Part shown: positions 51,691 to 61,753 of the stretch, one piece after another | How the letters are laid out: the number at the start of each line of letters is the position of its first letter | How positions within the stretch are numbered: the stretch's first letter is position 1 | Origin: Phymatolithon calcareum | Lineage: Eukaryota > Rhodophyta > Florideophyceae > Hapalidiales | Direction of reading: 5' to 3' | DNA length: 64,000 nucleotides | Assembly (NCBI GenBank): GCA_977006965.1 | Contig: OZ345357.1 | Span: 1,116,001 to 1,180,000 of the forward strand | Notes under the pieces: model-generated | Database searches by the model: none | Seen by the model: only the letters and a program-made list of their open reading frames with translations | What the model was told of the DNA's origin: nothing | Translations under genes and position numbers: made by a program

Positions 51691-53109
51691 ATGGATAGCC
51701 CGACGGCAATAACTGTTAGTATCTCCTCACTTGTTCTGAACTCTCTTAACTTTTTGCTGTTCGACATACTGCTCGCTATTGTCGTTCACTATCTCACAAC
51801 CGAAATAGCAGGACTTACAAATTCCTTATCGGCCGTACAATGGAAAGACGAGAGATGCTCGTTCTACAGCCCAGCTTGTTTCGGTGTTGGCGTTGGGATT
51901 ACATGCACCAAAAAGCCAGTTTTTTACATTCTTGCGTTCTTTCGTCTCGTTTCCGCTTTCTTTATCTTCATATCCAGTATGTCTTTTGTTGGCGAGAAAG
52001 TGCAAATACCCGGTGAGATCGAAGCAAACGTGACAGTACTTGGAAAATTCGGAAGGCATGAGGATTCCACTTCGCTTCGACCAAGGCAACTTTTGCGCGA
52101 AGGCTGTCAGGGCCGAACGAATTCGGCCATGTACTACGGAGAAATTCGTGACAAGACGTTCTGTGAGCTCAATCGTTCTCGGATACCAACTCCGATAGAG
52201 TTCGATTATTTCCCAAATCCGGAAACGGTAAATTTTTCAGCATGCATCCCAGAAATACAGGAAGAATCTTGGCACAGGTGTGACAGCCACGTTGGCGAAA
52301 CGATCGCATGCAGATACTTGTCACGGTCTTCAACAACCACGGGAGGTTGCTCACTTTTTCGGAAGACACCATACTCTACGTGCGCGCCTCAAAACACGTT
52401 AAACAGCACATTTAAATGTGGAACTGACTCGAAACTATACCGAAACTGTTCACTGTTTTTCCGACACCAGTACGTGAATTTTCGCTGCCAGAACGCTATC
52501 GTAGGCTGTGCTACGAATAGAGTGAATATCCCGTGCAGGGCCACTGTTAATTTACGGAATGTGACCCATCTTTGTGATGGTAACGGAAATCGTACGGAAG
52601 GTGTCTATCCAATTCTCCTTAACAAATCTTTCCAAAGCGAATCTCAAGACCTCAACAATCTGCTGTTCCACTGCAAGAAGGCTAAAGGCGCCGATTGGCA
52701 ATTAGACGACTGGTTGCCTCACATGGGGCGGGCGCTGCTCACTTTAGATCACGCATATGCTGCAATGTACGGATCTGGATCGCAGAAGAGAACGGTGAAA
52801 ATCGAAAAAGGAAAAAAAATAACCACAATTTCCTGGTTTTGGGTAGCGATCTTATGTTTGAAGCTCGTGATTATTGTGGGTCTGAGCGCAGTAGTCCTGA
52901 TGCTGCGGAAATGGATGGGATGCCTGCGAGTCGCAAATGATGAAGTGGGATTGGGATCTCTGGTGCTATCAAGCAAGGCACACTTACGAAGCCTCATTTC
53001 TGCTGACGAAAGAGTAGAAGCGTATGTCTCTAGCGATGATCTTCTTGTTGAGATGGAAGACTATGTTGTTCGACTTCACGCGGAAAACACGGAAGGACCG
53101 AGCGTTTAA
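51691..53109 (+). CDS. Unrecognised three-pass membrane protein, family A member 2
   Basis: The predicted protein has 472 residues from ATG 51691; the frame runs a little further up only through a TTG. Helices are at about 15-35, 78-98 and 382-404. The loop between the second and third has about 285 residues, more than a dozen cysteines and at least six N-x-S/T sites (NVT, NRS, NFS, NST, NCS, NVT, NKS). It ends with DDWLPHMGRALL before the third helix. It is longer than the 48369 paralogue mainly by an inserted Cys-rich segment at about 195-255. Shared patterns are N-x-LNF-x-x-FDILL, MYYGEIR, FRCQNAI and DWLP. The tail is cytosolic and acidic. No database family comes to mind; an extracellular-facing lineage-specific protein is inferred. 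Confidence 0.75.
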   Translation: MDSPTAITVSISSLVLNSLNFLLFDILLAIVVHYLTTEIAGLTNSLSAVQWKDERCSFYSPACFGVGVGITCTKKPVFYILAFFRLVSAFFIFISSMSFVGEKVQIPGEIEANVTVLGKFGRHEDSTSLRPRQLLREGCQGRTNSAMYYGEIRDKTFCELNRSRIPTPIEFDYFPNPETVNFSACIPEIQEESWHRCDSHVGETIACRYLSRSSTTTGGCSLFRKTPYSTCAPQNTLNSTFKCGTDSKLYRNCSLFFRHQYVNFRCQNAIVGCATNRVNIPCRATVNLRNVTHLCDGNGNRTEGVYPILLNKSFQSESQDLNNLLFHCKKAKGADWQLDDWLPHMGRALLTLDHAYAAMYGSGSQKRTVKIEKGKKITTISWFWVAILCLKLVIIVGLSAVVLMLRKWMGCLRVANDEVGLGSLVLSSKAHLRSLISADERVEAYVSSDDLLVEMEDYVVRLHAENTEGPSV

Positions 53110-54308
53110 GATGAAGTTAAGTATTTGCAAAGCCGTTTTCATCTGCAAAAATCAGTAAAGCACGAGCATAAAGCAATAAAAATCTACTTTGCAGGTTGGG
53201 AAATGGCGCTCGTGCAAGAACAAAGCACAATACCTTCGTGGCGTGGCGGTTGTTGACTATTAATTGTCGCAACTGTGCAGATCGAAAATGTTCTCTCTGT
53301 TGCTCGAGGTGTCGTAAAGCTTATGTTTCCGTTCTCAAACTTGGTGGTCCTTGTTCAAGAACCTTTCGGAGCGGAAGAACGAATAGTATATCGCAATCAT
53401 CTTGGTGGTTCTTTGATTACAAAGGGAATCTTTGGAGTTACGTCCGACCTTCGACAGGTCAAGGCTTAGGGACCTTGACCGTCGGTATGGTGGGAAGAAT
53501 GTTGAGGATGCACATCCTTGGTATCCATTACATGATAGCTCCACACATGTTCCTGATCAGGGACACAAGTTTTTAGCCTAATTGTCCTATCGTATTGTCT
53601 CTACAAAGCAATAATATTCATTGGGTTGTACTTGCTTGTCGAATTCCATCGATGGATGACTTCGGGGCATGTTATAGTGTTTTTGGGGAGCACAAGGAAC
53701 ACGATGATAATACTTCACCTTATGTGATGCTCCAATTCAGTACCCTACAATTGGTAATGTTAAGTTTAGGGCTCACGCGCAACGGTACATTCTCATCGTC
53801 TTTCCTCTCTCAAGTCTTTTCGAGTTGCCACTTCATCGATCATTCCAAATTTGCGACACGAGGTTAGCCGAAACGACCAAATTTTGCAGGGTTTTGATAA
53901 GTTTTTCACAAGCATGCCCTCGTCAGTAGCGCTGATTGCCACAGCGTCCTCGTCATCGCTCTCTCCGTCAGGTGCATGCTACGGAAAGCAGTCTCTGCTG
54001 CTATTGCCTCCTTTGCCGCACTTAGCAATTAAAGCTACCGCATTGGGTCACACGTAGTTCAGAAGGAAAGCTCAATCTATAAGAAGAGCGATGCACTAAC
54101 TTTAGGACTTCAGTGGATTTTGCGAAATATGCACAATTTCGGACAAAAATTAATAATTGGGGTTATAATAAGGCGCTAATCGGAGCGCTTGAATAAGGAC
54201 GTTCATGTCTTGGCTTCCACCATATCTGCAAACAGGTAGCCGCTCTTACGTTGACTGGATACCTACATATTAACTGTATATACATTCGAAGCGAACATAA
54301 CCCCGCAG
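53110..54308. other. Intergenic region
   Basis: Overlapping short frames on both strands (53196-53576, 53595-53867, 53851-54057) show no domain. Nothing else is recognised. Confidence 0.5.
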
Positions 54309-55070
54309 ATGAGCCGTCCTGAACGTTTTGATCTAATCGCTCTTCGAGTCGACAAGAGTACAAGAGACCAATATGACCGAGGTCTGAACACCTTCATAAA
54401 TTTCCTACAGAATGAAGGACTCGTTGGGTTTTCGGACCTGCGAAAAGTTGAGAGTTTGTTTGTTTGTTTATTACAGGTTTCGGAGTTGTTGAACAACTCC
54501 CCAACCTTACCGCTACAGTAGACTTTAACAGACACGAGTGGTATTTGATGTCACGACAGCTCAAAGCCGCACAAAGTGCAGAGCTTCGGGGATCTTAACA
54601 TCTAAATCTCTACGCAGCCAGTCCTCAGCCGCGGTCCTTCAAAGGGATGACCCGGGTTGGAAACCATTTTGGATGTTCACGGTAACTGATCATCACGTTA
54701 CCTTCTTTCATCTTCTTCTGTTGTCTCTCCCAGCTTCCTTGAGCATTGGGGCACACCACTCAGGGCGGAATCCATGTACTACCAAACTATCAGAAGGTGA
54801 TAATCTTCTCCCATGTGGAGGCCGGTACTTACTCGACTTCACAGTGCACACCTACAATACACGTAATACACAGGGTAGACAGCTCGTAGTTAACGCTATG
54901 CAGGCCGTCGAACTCTTTTTTCCAAAAATGCATGGGAAAATGCAATACCTTCGAGCTTCGATTCAGTGCTGGGCTAAAGTCGTTCCTATTCAGCCCAGGG
55001 CCGTGATCTTCACGAGCTTGACAGCAAATTACATCGGAATTGTTTTGCAAGTAAGGTTGTACTTCCTCTT
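54309..55070 (+). mobile_element. Decayed tyrosine-recombinase element, core-binding domain
   Basis: Positions 54309-54475 encode VDKSTRDQYDRGLNTFINFL and QNEGLVGFSDLRKVESLFVCL, the start of a SAM-like core-binding domain of tyrosine recombinases. Positions 54838-55000 encode the other half (NAMQAVELFFPKMHGKMQYL, then CWAKVVP), the usual P-x-x-x-G-x-L...GW-x-x-x-x-P helix pair. They are separated by about 350 bp that do not fit, through insertion or an intron. The catalytic domain with its R..HxxR..Y residues is not found. Crypton- or DIRS-type elements carry this domain; it is dead here. Confidence 0.6.
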
Positions 55071-55180
55071 TCTTCCAATTGCAAACAGTGCTTTGGTTTT
55101 CTGTGCCAGGTTGGAATCTGGTATTTTTGTCGTCCCTAAATTTACGTGAGAAAATCGTGCAGAAGTTCTTTTTTTCCTTT

Positions 55181-55265
55181 CAAGTTTATTTAAAAGCCCC
55201 ACAGACTTCCGAAGATATGGGCAAGGCTTCCTCTGATGCTACCTACCATTGTGCAGCTCACGAAA
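55181..55265 (-). repeat. Copy of the family A 3'-end block
   Basis: On the minus strand this segment matches 50465-50381: RKPCPYLRKSVGLLNK, then GGGGCTTTTAAATAAACTTG. It is the only part of the family A relic found here and contains an AATAAA-like signal. Confidence 0.65.
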
Positions 55266-55378
55266 CGTCCACCGGAATGGCGGACGGGAAAACTCAGGAC
55301 TCAAAGTAGTCCTATCTCAGTCCTCTACGGGATTGTTGGTGCTTGGACTCGACCACGTTTTGCCTTGCATTCTGCGGA

Positions 55379-55981
55379 TTAATACATGCCTTCTTCGTTC
55401 TCCATGCGTTCTATGAGTGTCTTGCTAAATAGTAAGAGCTCATCTACCGCCTTTTCTGTTTCCAGTCGTTTTTCTCCTTCGAGTTCATACCCTGCTAGCG
55501 TGCGTTCAAGGGTCTCCATATGCTCTCTGGCTCTGGTGCCAATCAATGTTCGCGTGGAACCCTTCCCCGCTTCGCCCTTCAAGGACCTCGGCTTTGGTTT
55601 CGCTAGAAGCAGATAGAAGTTCTGTTGTAGTGCGATCAGCGTGGACAGGGATTGCGAAGATGTGCCAAATGGCTTTTCTGTCCATGCGTTTAGAGAGTAC
55701 TGCTGTACCACATGCATGCAGTTCTGCTTTCTAAATGCAGCCCTTAATACGACGTGAAGGTATGTAGTCGGCGAACTATAGAAACTCACAGCGGAAACAC
55801 AGATGAGTACAGGGCTACACGGTTCTGGAAAGTTCTCTACGGTGGGATCGTAAACAAAGCAGTGGGATTGTTGCAAATAATGTAGAATTGTGGATTTTCC
55901 CAGATGCCATCGGAAAGCAGAAGAACAATGCAGCGTGCCTTTCGTAGATGCGGGAAAGTCCGTAGAAGTGAGTATTATCAT
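55379..55981 (-). CDS. Hypothetical protein
   Basis: The frame encodes 200 residues with an ATG at 55981. The first half has a GKSTILHYL segment that recalls a nucleotide-binding loop but lacks the upstream Gly of a Walker A. The second half is a charged helical stretch (HMETLERTLAGYELEGEKRL and onward) ending ENEEGMY. I do not recognise it. A 36-bp palindrome lies 33 bp upstream of the start. It may be the 3' exon of a larger gene or a decayed one. Confidence 0.35.
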   Translation of the reverse strand: MIILTSTDFPASTKGTLHCSSAFRWHLGKSTILHYLQQSHCFVYDPTVENFPEPCSPVLICVSAVSFYSSPTTYLHVVLRAAFRKQNCMHVVQQYSLNAWTEKPFGTSSQSLSTLIALQQNFYLLLAKPKPRSLKGEAGKGSTRTLIGTRAREHMETLERTLAGYELEGEKRLETEKAVDELLLFSKTLIERMENEEGMY

Positions 55982-56014
55982 GCTCTTCTGGAAAAAGTCG
56001 AAAAGGATTTCAGC

Positions 56015-56050
56015 GATGCAACACCCTATTCATGAATAGGGTATTGCATC
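56015..56050. repeat. 36-bp near-perfect palindrome
   Basis: The inner 20 bases ACCCTATTCATGAATAGGGT are perfectly self-complementary. They are flanked by one mismatched pair (C/A) and then by GATGCAA and TTGCATC, exact complements, giving 18-bp arms with no loop. Its right edge is 1306 bp before the 57356 ATG and its left edge 33 bp before the 55981 ATG (minus). Confidence 0.85.
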
Positions 56051-56955
56051 AGCTTACACATCGATCCAAATGAATGCAAATTGCGTTGACGAAATAATTG
56101 GGACTGCAGAAGTTCGCGCCATTTCATTCTCTTCGGTAGGGGTCCATGTGGGCTTCTTCAGGGTTCTGCTGAGCGTACCAATTGCCCATGCTCCTTGCCT
56201 ACCCATTTCTTCAACCAGCTTCGTTGGGTTCCTAGGGAAGTGTCCTAAAAACCATCTTGCGCAAAGAATTCTGTGTCTGCTTTCTTTCATCCTCAATGCG
56301 TGGTGTAAGATTTGTGAGTCGAAAACGTAACATGCGACAAAATATGGATTCTGAGTTTACGAAAATGTAGCACGAAATGTCGAGCGGATGTGGCGCATGT
56401 TTTGCCCTTCCCGTTCGCGAACTCTCGCTACCCTAGTAGACCACTTCGAAACGCATAACGATGTATCATAGTCAGCGTACGTATAAGCGAAGCATCTGTC
56501 TGAGCCTACGTCAAGGGTGGTGGTCTACAATAAAGTTTGCAATAGCGCTGAGAAGCAGTCAATATATTTTACATTGTTGGCATCTTCGTTTTGCCACATC
56601 CGCAAATTGCTACATTATCTATGATGAGTTCCACCCTGCACCTTGCACCCGACACATTTTACGCAAACCAAAAATTCCCTCTCTCTCTGCCCTCGCTCTC
56701 CCTGTTACCATCCACGCATCGCAGTGAACTGGACAGGTGATACGGTACATGTAGGAGTCGTGGATATGAAGTATGGCAAGAGACGAGAGTGATTGCTTGA
56801 TAGTTGGTTGCCTTCACTTCTAGAATACTACAAGTCGGCATTTATACGATGGAAGGTTTTTCAAATATCGCTGACTGTACTTCATAACCTACGGGAAACT
56901 TCTGGCCAATCTGAACCATCGGGATATCCTATACTGTACAATATCCTCGAAGTCA

Positions 56956-57051
56956 GGATCGATGGCGCAAGTGTACAGTACTTTGCAATGGGAGACACAA
57001 AACAGAGTTTGGATCGATGGAGCAAGTGCACAGTAGTTCGCAATGTGAGAC
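56956..57051. repeat. Tandem repeat, period 55 bp, about 1.8 units
   Basis: GGATCGATGGCGCAAGTGTA (from 56956) returns as GGATCGATGGAGCAAGTGCA (from 57011), followed in both by CAGTA, then a TCGCAATG- or TTGCAATG-type stretch and GAGAC. The unit contains the GTAC-type words seen elsewhere in the window. Confidence 0.75.
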
Positions 57052-57355
57052 GCTTTTGGGGTACCCGCGAGACACGCAGTACTGTACGCATTTCCGAATA
57101 CTGTATCGGCTATGAACGTAGACCGTAGCATCCAAGTAGATAACAATGTCAGAGATTAAGTTAACATGTTTCGGAAATTTCGATCCAACTTAAGCCTTTG
57201 GTTCGTTCCATTTACGAAGCGGCAGAGGGACGTGTCACAGCTCTGGACTTCAACAAGCACGTTTGTCTGCCAAGCTCGTCTCTTGCACCCATAGGCCTTT
57301 GGCAGCAGAAAGCATGGCATCTCAACCCAAAATTCGGCGCTACTAAGATATATGC

Positions 57356-58811
57356 ATGGCCGCGTTTGCCATTTCGAGACTCAGACACAGTAAACGGCAG
57401 AGGCATCGTCTTGGAGAACATGCTGAATCTGAGACGGACGCCATCAGAGCCGTTGTTGAGATACTGGAAGGCGTACTGAAGTTACCTGATGGTCAAGACC
57501 GCAGTATCATGGAGACAAATCTCAATGAACTCAACAGAATGTATTCTGAGCGGCTCGCAAGTCAACGTCTGAACCGACGGTCCTGGGATCGGTTCTTGGA
57601 AACAATAGACGCTGCAATTGCGAAAATTGTTGAACAGGGGATCAAGAGCGTTGTGAAATTTGAAGATCGTAAGATTCCGATTGAGCTGCTACGGGGCTGC
57701 TGGAGAAGGAAAGGGAATGCGAACTGCTATGAATGCTCTTGTCACTCAAGGAGATCTTCTCCTCAACTACACGTGTTTAGGGGGCGGTCAATTCCTGTTT
57801 TCTACTGGGGACGTTCAAATGGCCCGCGGAGACGTGGATTGCCGACTCGGAACAGAAATGCAATTGGAAAGGGAACCCATGGTCCGTTTTCGCCTGTACG
57901 CCGACGGCCCTGGGGATGTGTCCAGCCGAGCAGATGTAATTAAGCAAGAATGGGCTAAACTCGTAGCTGTTCTGAATCCGCAAACGCCGGTGCCGATTGA
58001 CGGGTTATTTGTGTACACGTACATAGAGCTGAAAGACATTACCAAATCAAGTGCCAGATACGGGATCATTAAGGGACTACCAAGTCATGATATCGTTTTG
58101 AAGGAGGCGGCCATCAGGACGAAGATGAAGAAACTTATGTTCGACGAGGACGGTGCCCGCATGAATCTCAGCGAGTTCTACAGGGCCAGCGCTATTGCAT
58201 ACATGGTGTTAACTATTTTCTGTGCCATCGCAGTTGCAGCGTGGAATGCAGGAGGACGAAGAACTGCTTTTGCTCGAATTCAAGACAGTGTTACTGTGAT
58301 CACAGTGACTTGGATAACTGTTTTTGGACTTATTAAGCTTGTTACCAACGATCCAGACGTTCTGAGAAATCTTGCGCTGAAAATACGGAAATTTCGAACC
58401 AACGATCAAATCTACTGGTACCTCGGCGACGAAAAGGCTGTGAAGAAAGTGATCGGCAAAGACATGGGTGAGTTTGGTTGGCTAAGTCCCACAGATTTGT
58501 GCTTTTCGAGAGCGATCTTGAGCGGAAAAATAGAACTGAGAGGTGGACTGGATACAGAAGATCTTCAATATGCTGGATGGATTACAGGGAAGGAATTTTC
58601 TGTTACTGAATATGACAGCTCAAATCACGTGGTTACAAGACCTGGGACGGTCGCTTACGATATCCTCAACAAGAAATCTTACGATGATATTGAACGAAAT
58701 GGGAAATACATCATTGACAAGCGTAAGGCATCTGGTTTCCCTGGTATTCGGAATCTCGACTTCCACTTATTTGACAGCCAGAAATTTGGAGGCAACATAA
58801 ACTCCGATTGA
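57356..58811 (+). CDS. Unrecognised two-pass membrane protein, two exons
   Basis: I model join(57356..57668,57751..58811), giving 457 residues. A GTAAGA donor and ACTCAAG acceptor (82-nt intron) bring an ATG-initiated frame into phase with the long downstream frame; without the intron a frameshift would be needed. The first 105 residues are helical and charged. Then comes a soluble part with LLLNYTCLGGGQFLFSTGDV, followed by hydrophobic helices at about 250-270 and 283-301. The C-terminal domain of about 155 residues begins LKIRKFRTNDQIYWYLGDEK and has no Cys-rich loop. No named family is recognised. It does not share the family A patterns. Confidence 0.65.
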
Positions 58812-59904
58812 GCCCGCCCTTGCAGTCTTAAAGAAATAACTTCGCTAAAGTCATCTGGAGGCAAATCCATATATCGAACACGTAGATTTTAATGCACTAT
58901 GTGATGTGATCAGCATTGGGGACATTTGTGAATCGCCTGTTGTAATTAAGATAGAAATTGATTCTGGGAGATCGCATGTTTGGTATTTGTTCAGTGCATG
59001 CAGCGCATGTGGGTTGTTCGGCAGAGACATACGAACAACAACATCAAGTAAAGAAACCCGAGTACGCGTCGGGAGGTTCCGTGCTGTGGTTGTGTACGTC
59101 ACGCTCCGTCGAGCACGCTCACTGCCTGCGCGATACCGCGCCTTGGAAGCCGAAGGAGAGGGTCTCGGCCCGTCGGTCGCTTTTCCTCTGTATTGCTGGG
59201 TTGTCTTGGCCTGCCGTTTGGTACGCTGTACAAGTTTCCAGTGCGGACGCGAGACACACGGGCTTGACTTTACAATTTGAAATTTTTTTACCAGAACGGA
59301 ACTTTCGGACCAATTTTTGAACGCAACAATAAAATTTCCTGACGAAGAGAAATAGAAGCATTTGCGCACGCGGCTTAGCGCGTGGCCATCGAACTCGGTT
59401 CTTTCGAGATCCTATCTTATCGGCTTCAACATGTCTGTGGCACAAAGTCCTACCGCCCGGCGGTGTGCCTCTCTCCGGCGCGACGCGCTGTCTGTACTTT
59501 CACGCGCTGGCTCTGCTGCTCCTGACTGCGGTCACCATCAGCTTGACGGCGGAGTTAATGCGTGCGCACGACTTTGCATGGGGTTCGCGCCTCATTTTTG
59601 CTCGTTGCACCTGCGCCGCTGCTTTTCTTCATAGTGTGCGACGTCGAGCTCGTGCGTGCATGCATTGAGGGCGCGCGTGCGTGCCGAGCGACTCCACAAC
59701 ACCGTGTCCCAACGCGCGCCGCGGAAGTGCCGTCCGTCGATGCGGGTCCAAGAATCAGCGACCTCAGCCACTTAGACGCGGCGTGCGCACCATCCGCAAG
59801 TCGATGCGGGACTCTGCCTTCTTTCTGGGGTTACAGGGCAGGAACTCGAGGATGCGACCCGTGTTATTTCCAGGAGACTGACATTGTGCACAGCACGTGT
59901 ACAA
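58812..59904. other. GC-rich stretch with overlapping frames
   Basis: Frames on both strands overlap (58851-59369 minus, 58906-59280 plus, 59362-59634 plus, 59465-59668 plus, 59562-59921 plus). Two plus frames encode hydrophobic segments (ALALLLLTAVTISLTAEL and ASFLLVAPAPLLFFIVC) that would have to be joined across frames, so a decayed or multi-exon membrane-protein gene may lie at about 59431-59880. I cannot settle the structure. Confidence 0.3.
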
Positions 59905-60591
59905 ATGGTCAGAGCATTTGAAGGGCGCAGCTCGTGTGGGAAATGTTACACAGGAGAACCGCCCCCGGACCTGAAGCCAACTGTTTTTGGGACATATGCC
60001 CAGCACCGCCATGGAAGAATGCGAGTTCTGCGCCGACTAGAACCACCTGCCATGAGGAGAAGACGCCAAGCAGAAAGGTTCTCTGCAAGTCTAGTGAGAC
60101 AGAAGAAGCGCCTCGACGAAGCAGATGAGTATTCTGGGAGAGATGAAGACATTAAGGAGGCAACCAAGGACATAGAGTGCCTCAAGAAATATGAAGATCT
60201 GCAGCAAGCTCTCGATAAAGCCAAGGAGGGCTCAGTCTCAAAGAAAGGGCGACGAAAAGAAATAATTGAGTTATGGGCAGAGGAAGAAGAGGGAAGGTCG
60301 CTCGAGATACCAACTGATTCGAAAAATCTACCGATGGTTCTCCGCGTAAGAGAAAGGTCTACACGGTTGCGATGCCTACGGTTGATATTCAATAGAGCAC
60401 CTCTTTGGAGAAAATCAGTACTTGGTGCATACTTTGGTGTCACAGCCGTGATTGAGCTGGTCGCGCTCCAACGCATTCTATCTTCATCCGAGATTAGTCC
60501 TGAAATTGAATATGAATGTAAGCGACTCACTGGAGCACTTGTTGGGAGAGAAAGACGAATCAAGGATATACTGAATAGTCAAACTACGTGA
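59905..60591 (+). CDS. Hypothetical charged protein with a C-terminal hydrophobic patch
   Basis: From ATG 59905 the protein has 228 residues; the frame is open a little further up without an ATG. It is rich in Lys, Arg and Glu, with a probable coiled coil (about 65-125, EADEYSGRDEDIKEATKDIE and onward). Near the end is VLGAYFGVTAVIELVALQRI, a possible membrane helix, followed by a charged tail. A truncated homologue lies inverted at 19.2-19.5 kb, and its 3' flank is duplicated too, so this is the better-preserved member of a gene family. The function is unknown. The true N-terminus may lie in upstream sequence. Confidence 0.5.
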   Translation: MVRAFEGRSSCGKCYTGEPPPDLKPTVFGTYAQHRHGRMRVLRRLEPPAMRRRRQAERFSASLVRQKKRLDEADEYSGRDEDIKEATKDIECLKKYEDLQQALDKAKEGSVSKKGRRKEIIELWAEEEEGRSLEIPTDSKNLPMVLRVRERSTRLRCLRLIFNRAPLWRKSVLGAYFGVTAVIELVALQRILSSSEISPEIEYECKRLTGALVGRERRIKDILNSQTT

Positions 60592-61252
60592 GCTTAGAAA
60601 ATCGTGCGAAAGCAGCCCTGTTACTCTTCAAGAGAGGCCTTGGGAGCTTTTAAAATAAATCAACACATATCCCTGAAGCCAACTGTGAGGCATGCCGTCC
60701 ACATCACGGTATTGTGCAAATTCACGACAACGCATCGGGCCCCCGGAGTAATTTACCGCGGTATCAGAAACCGGCATACGGGTCGCGACGATGCAGGATA
60801 ACCGCCAGCTTCATTGCAATGTGGTGCTCATGAGCCATGGTATTTACTCGTCCACTATCAACGCCGATGCGATCGAATTTCCCGTAGACAAGACTCGGTA
60901 GATGGCAAGATGCCAGAGAGCTGCTTCGGAGAAAAACAGTCAGTGGGAATGTAATCCGCATTCCATTGCCTCGCAGAGGTATGTCAAGTTGCGGAAAGGT
61001 TGCAACACACACGATACGCGAAGCTGCCTTTGGCCGCGAAATTTTAATTGGACCATAGTTCGTGGTTTTAAAATGACTTCTGCACCGACTCCATTATACA
61101 GTACTATTGTAGGATTCTTTTGCTACTGTATAACGCAGTATTTAGCAGGAACCTGATATGTAAAGGGAAAGTGTAGGGAGTGTGTAATAGTTGCCAAGTT
61201 ACTCTAGAAAAGGGGTACAGCACACTACAATACAATCTTCAAATTACGCCAC

Positions 61253-61509
61253 TGTAACGAACGCGTTGGTAGTGCGTTGTTAGTGAGTGTCGCGAAAGCA
61301 CTCTGGAGGGCACCCCGCATAGTAAAGTCGTCTGTGCGGGTTCTTTTATTAGGCAAAGAGTGCCCGTGAGGACGGTTGATGTCCTCACTATTGTTTTGTG
61401 TCTTGTGTCTTGTCTGTTGGGAGTGTTGTGTGTCGGGTGATTCTAAAGAGATGCGATCTCCCGAGGAGTGCGCATACTCGTATCATAATGCACATGTGAG
61501 GGCATTACA
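61253..61509. mobile_element. Possible solo LTR
   Basis: The segment begins TGTAACGA and ends CATTACA, giving short inverted TGTAA/TTACA ends as in LTRs. It lies within a stretch that is inserted relative to the homologous locus at 19 kb. No convincing target-site duplication can be seen and no second copy is in the window, so the call rests on termini and context alone. Confidence 0.25.
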
Positions 61510-61561
61510 CTACTGTACTGTATAATCCCTTTCTATCATGATGGGGCTAAAGATGATAAGA

Positions 61562-61729
61562 ACGGAAAAGGCATTAGACTCCATACTACTCTACAGCGTC
61601 ACCATAATTGACAATATGGAAAACGACGAGTCCCTGTATTAGGGACCAGGCGATATACTAGAATGAACAAGTTACGAAAAGCTGCTCCCGTACAGTCTTA
61701 GGATTGTTAATGAGGGCTTTCAAATAAAC
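61562..61729 (+). repeat. Duplicated gene-family 3' flank
   Basis: It matches 19010-18735 on the opposite strand, including the words CTACTCTACAGCGTCACCA, GAAAACGACGAGTCCCT and AAAGCTGCTCCCGT. It ends in GAGGGCTTTCAAATAAAC, one more example of the recurring 3' block. Confidence 0.75.
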
Positions 61730-61753
61730 AACTAAACAGTTGCAAAAAAAAAG

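Larger units (their letters stand above)
55982..57355. other. Intergenic region with palindrome and tandem repeat
   Basis: Apart from the 36-bp palindrome (56015-56050) and the two-unit tandem repeat (56956-57051) there are only short frames without recognisable content. Confidence 0.5.
60592..61753. other. 3' flank of the 59.9 kb gene with insertions
   Basis: It contains the shared block GGGAGCTTTTAAAATAAAT (60642-60660), a possible LTR (61253-61509) and the second duplicated flank (61562-61729). About 800 bp between the two flank blocks are absent from the 19 kb copy, so they were probably inserted here. A segment at 61068-61130 resembles 61787-61850. Confidence 0.5.

Noticed and set aside
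55379-55981. GKST as a Walker A motif
   Set aside because: The required Gly four residues before GK is absent (RWHLGKST) and no Walker B is seen.
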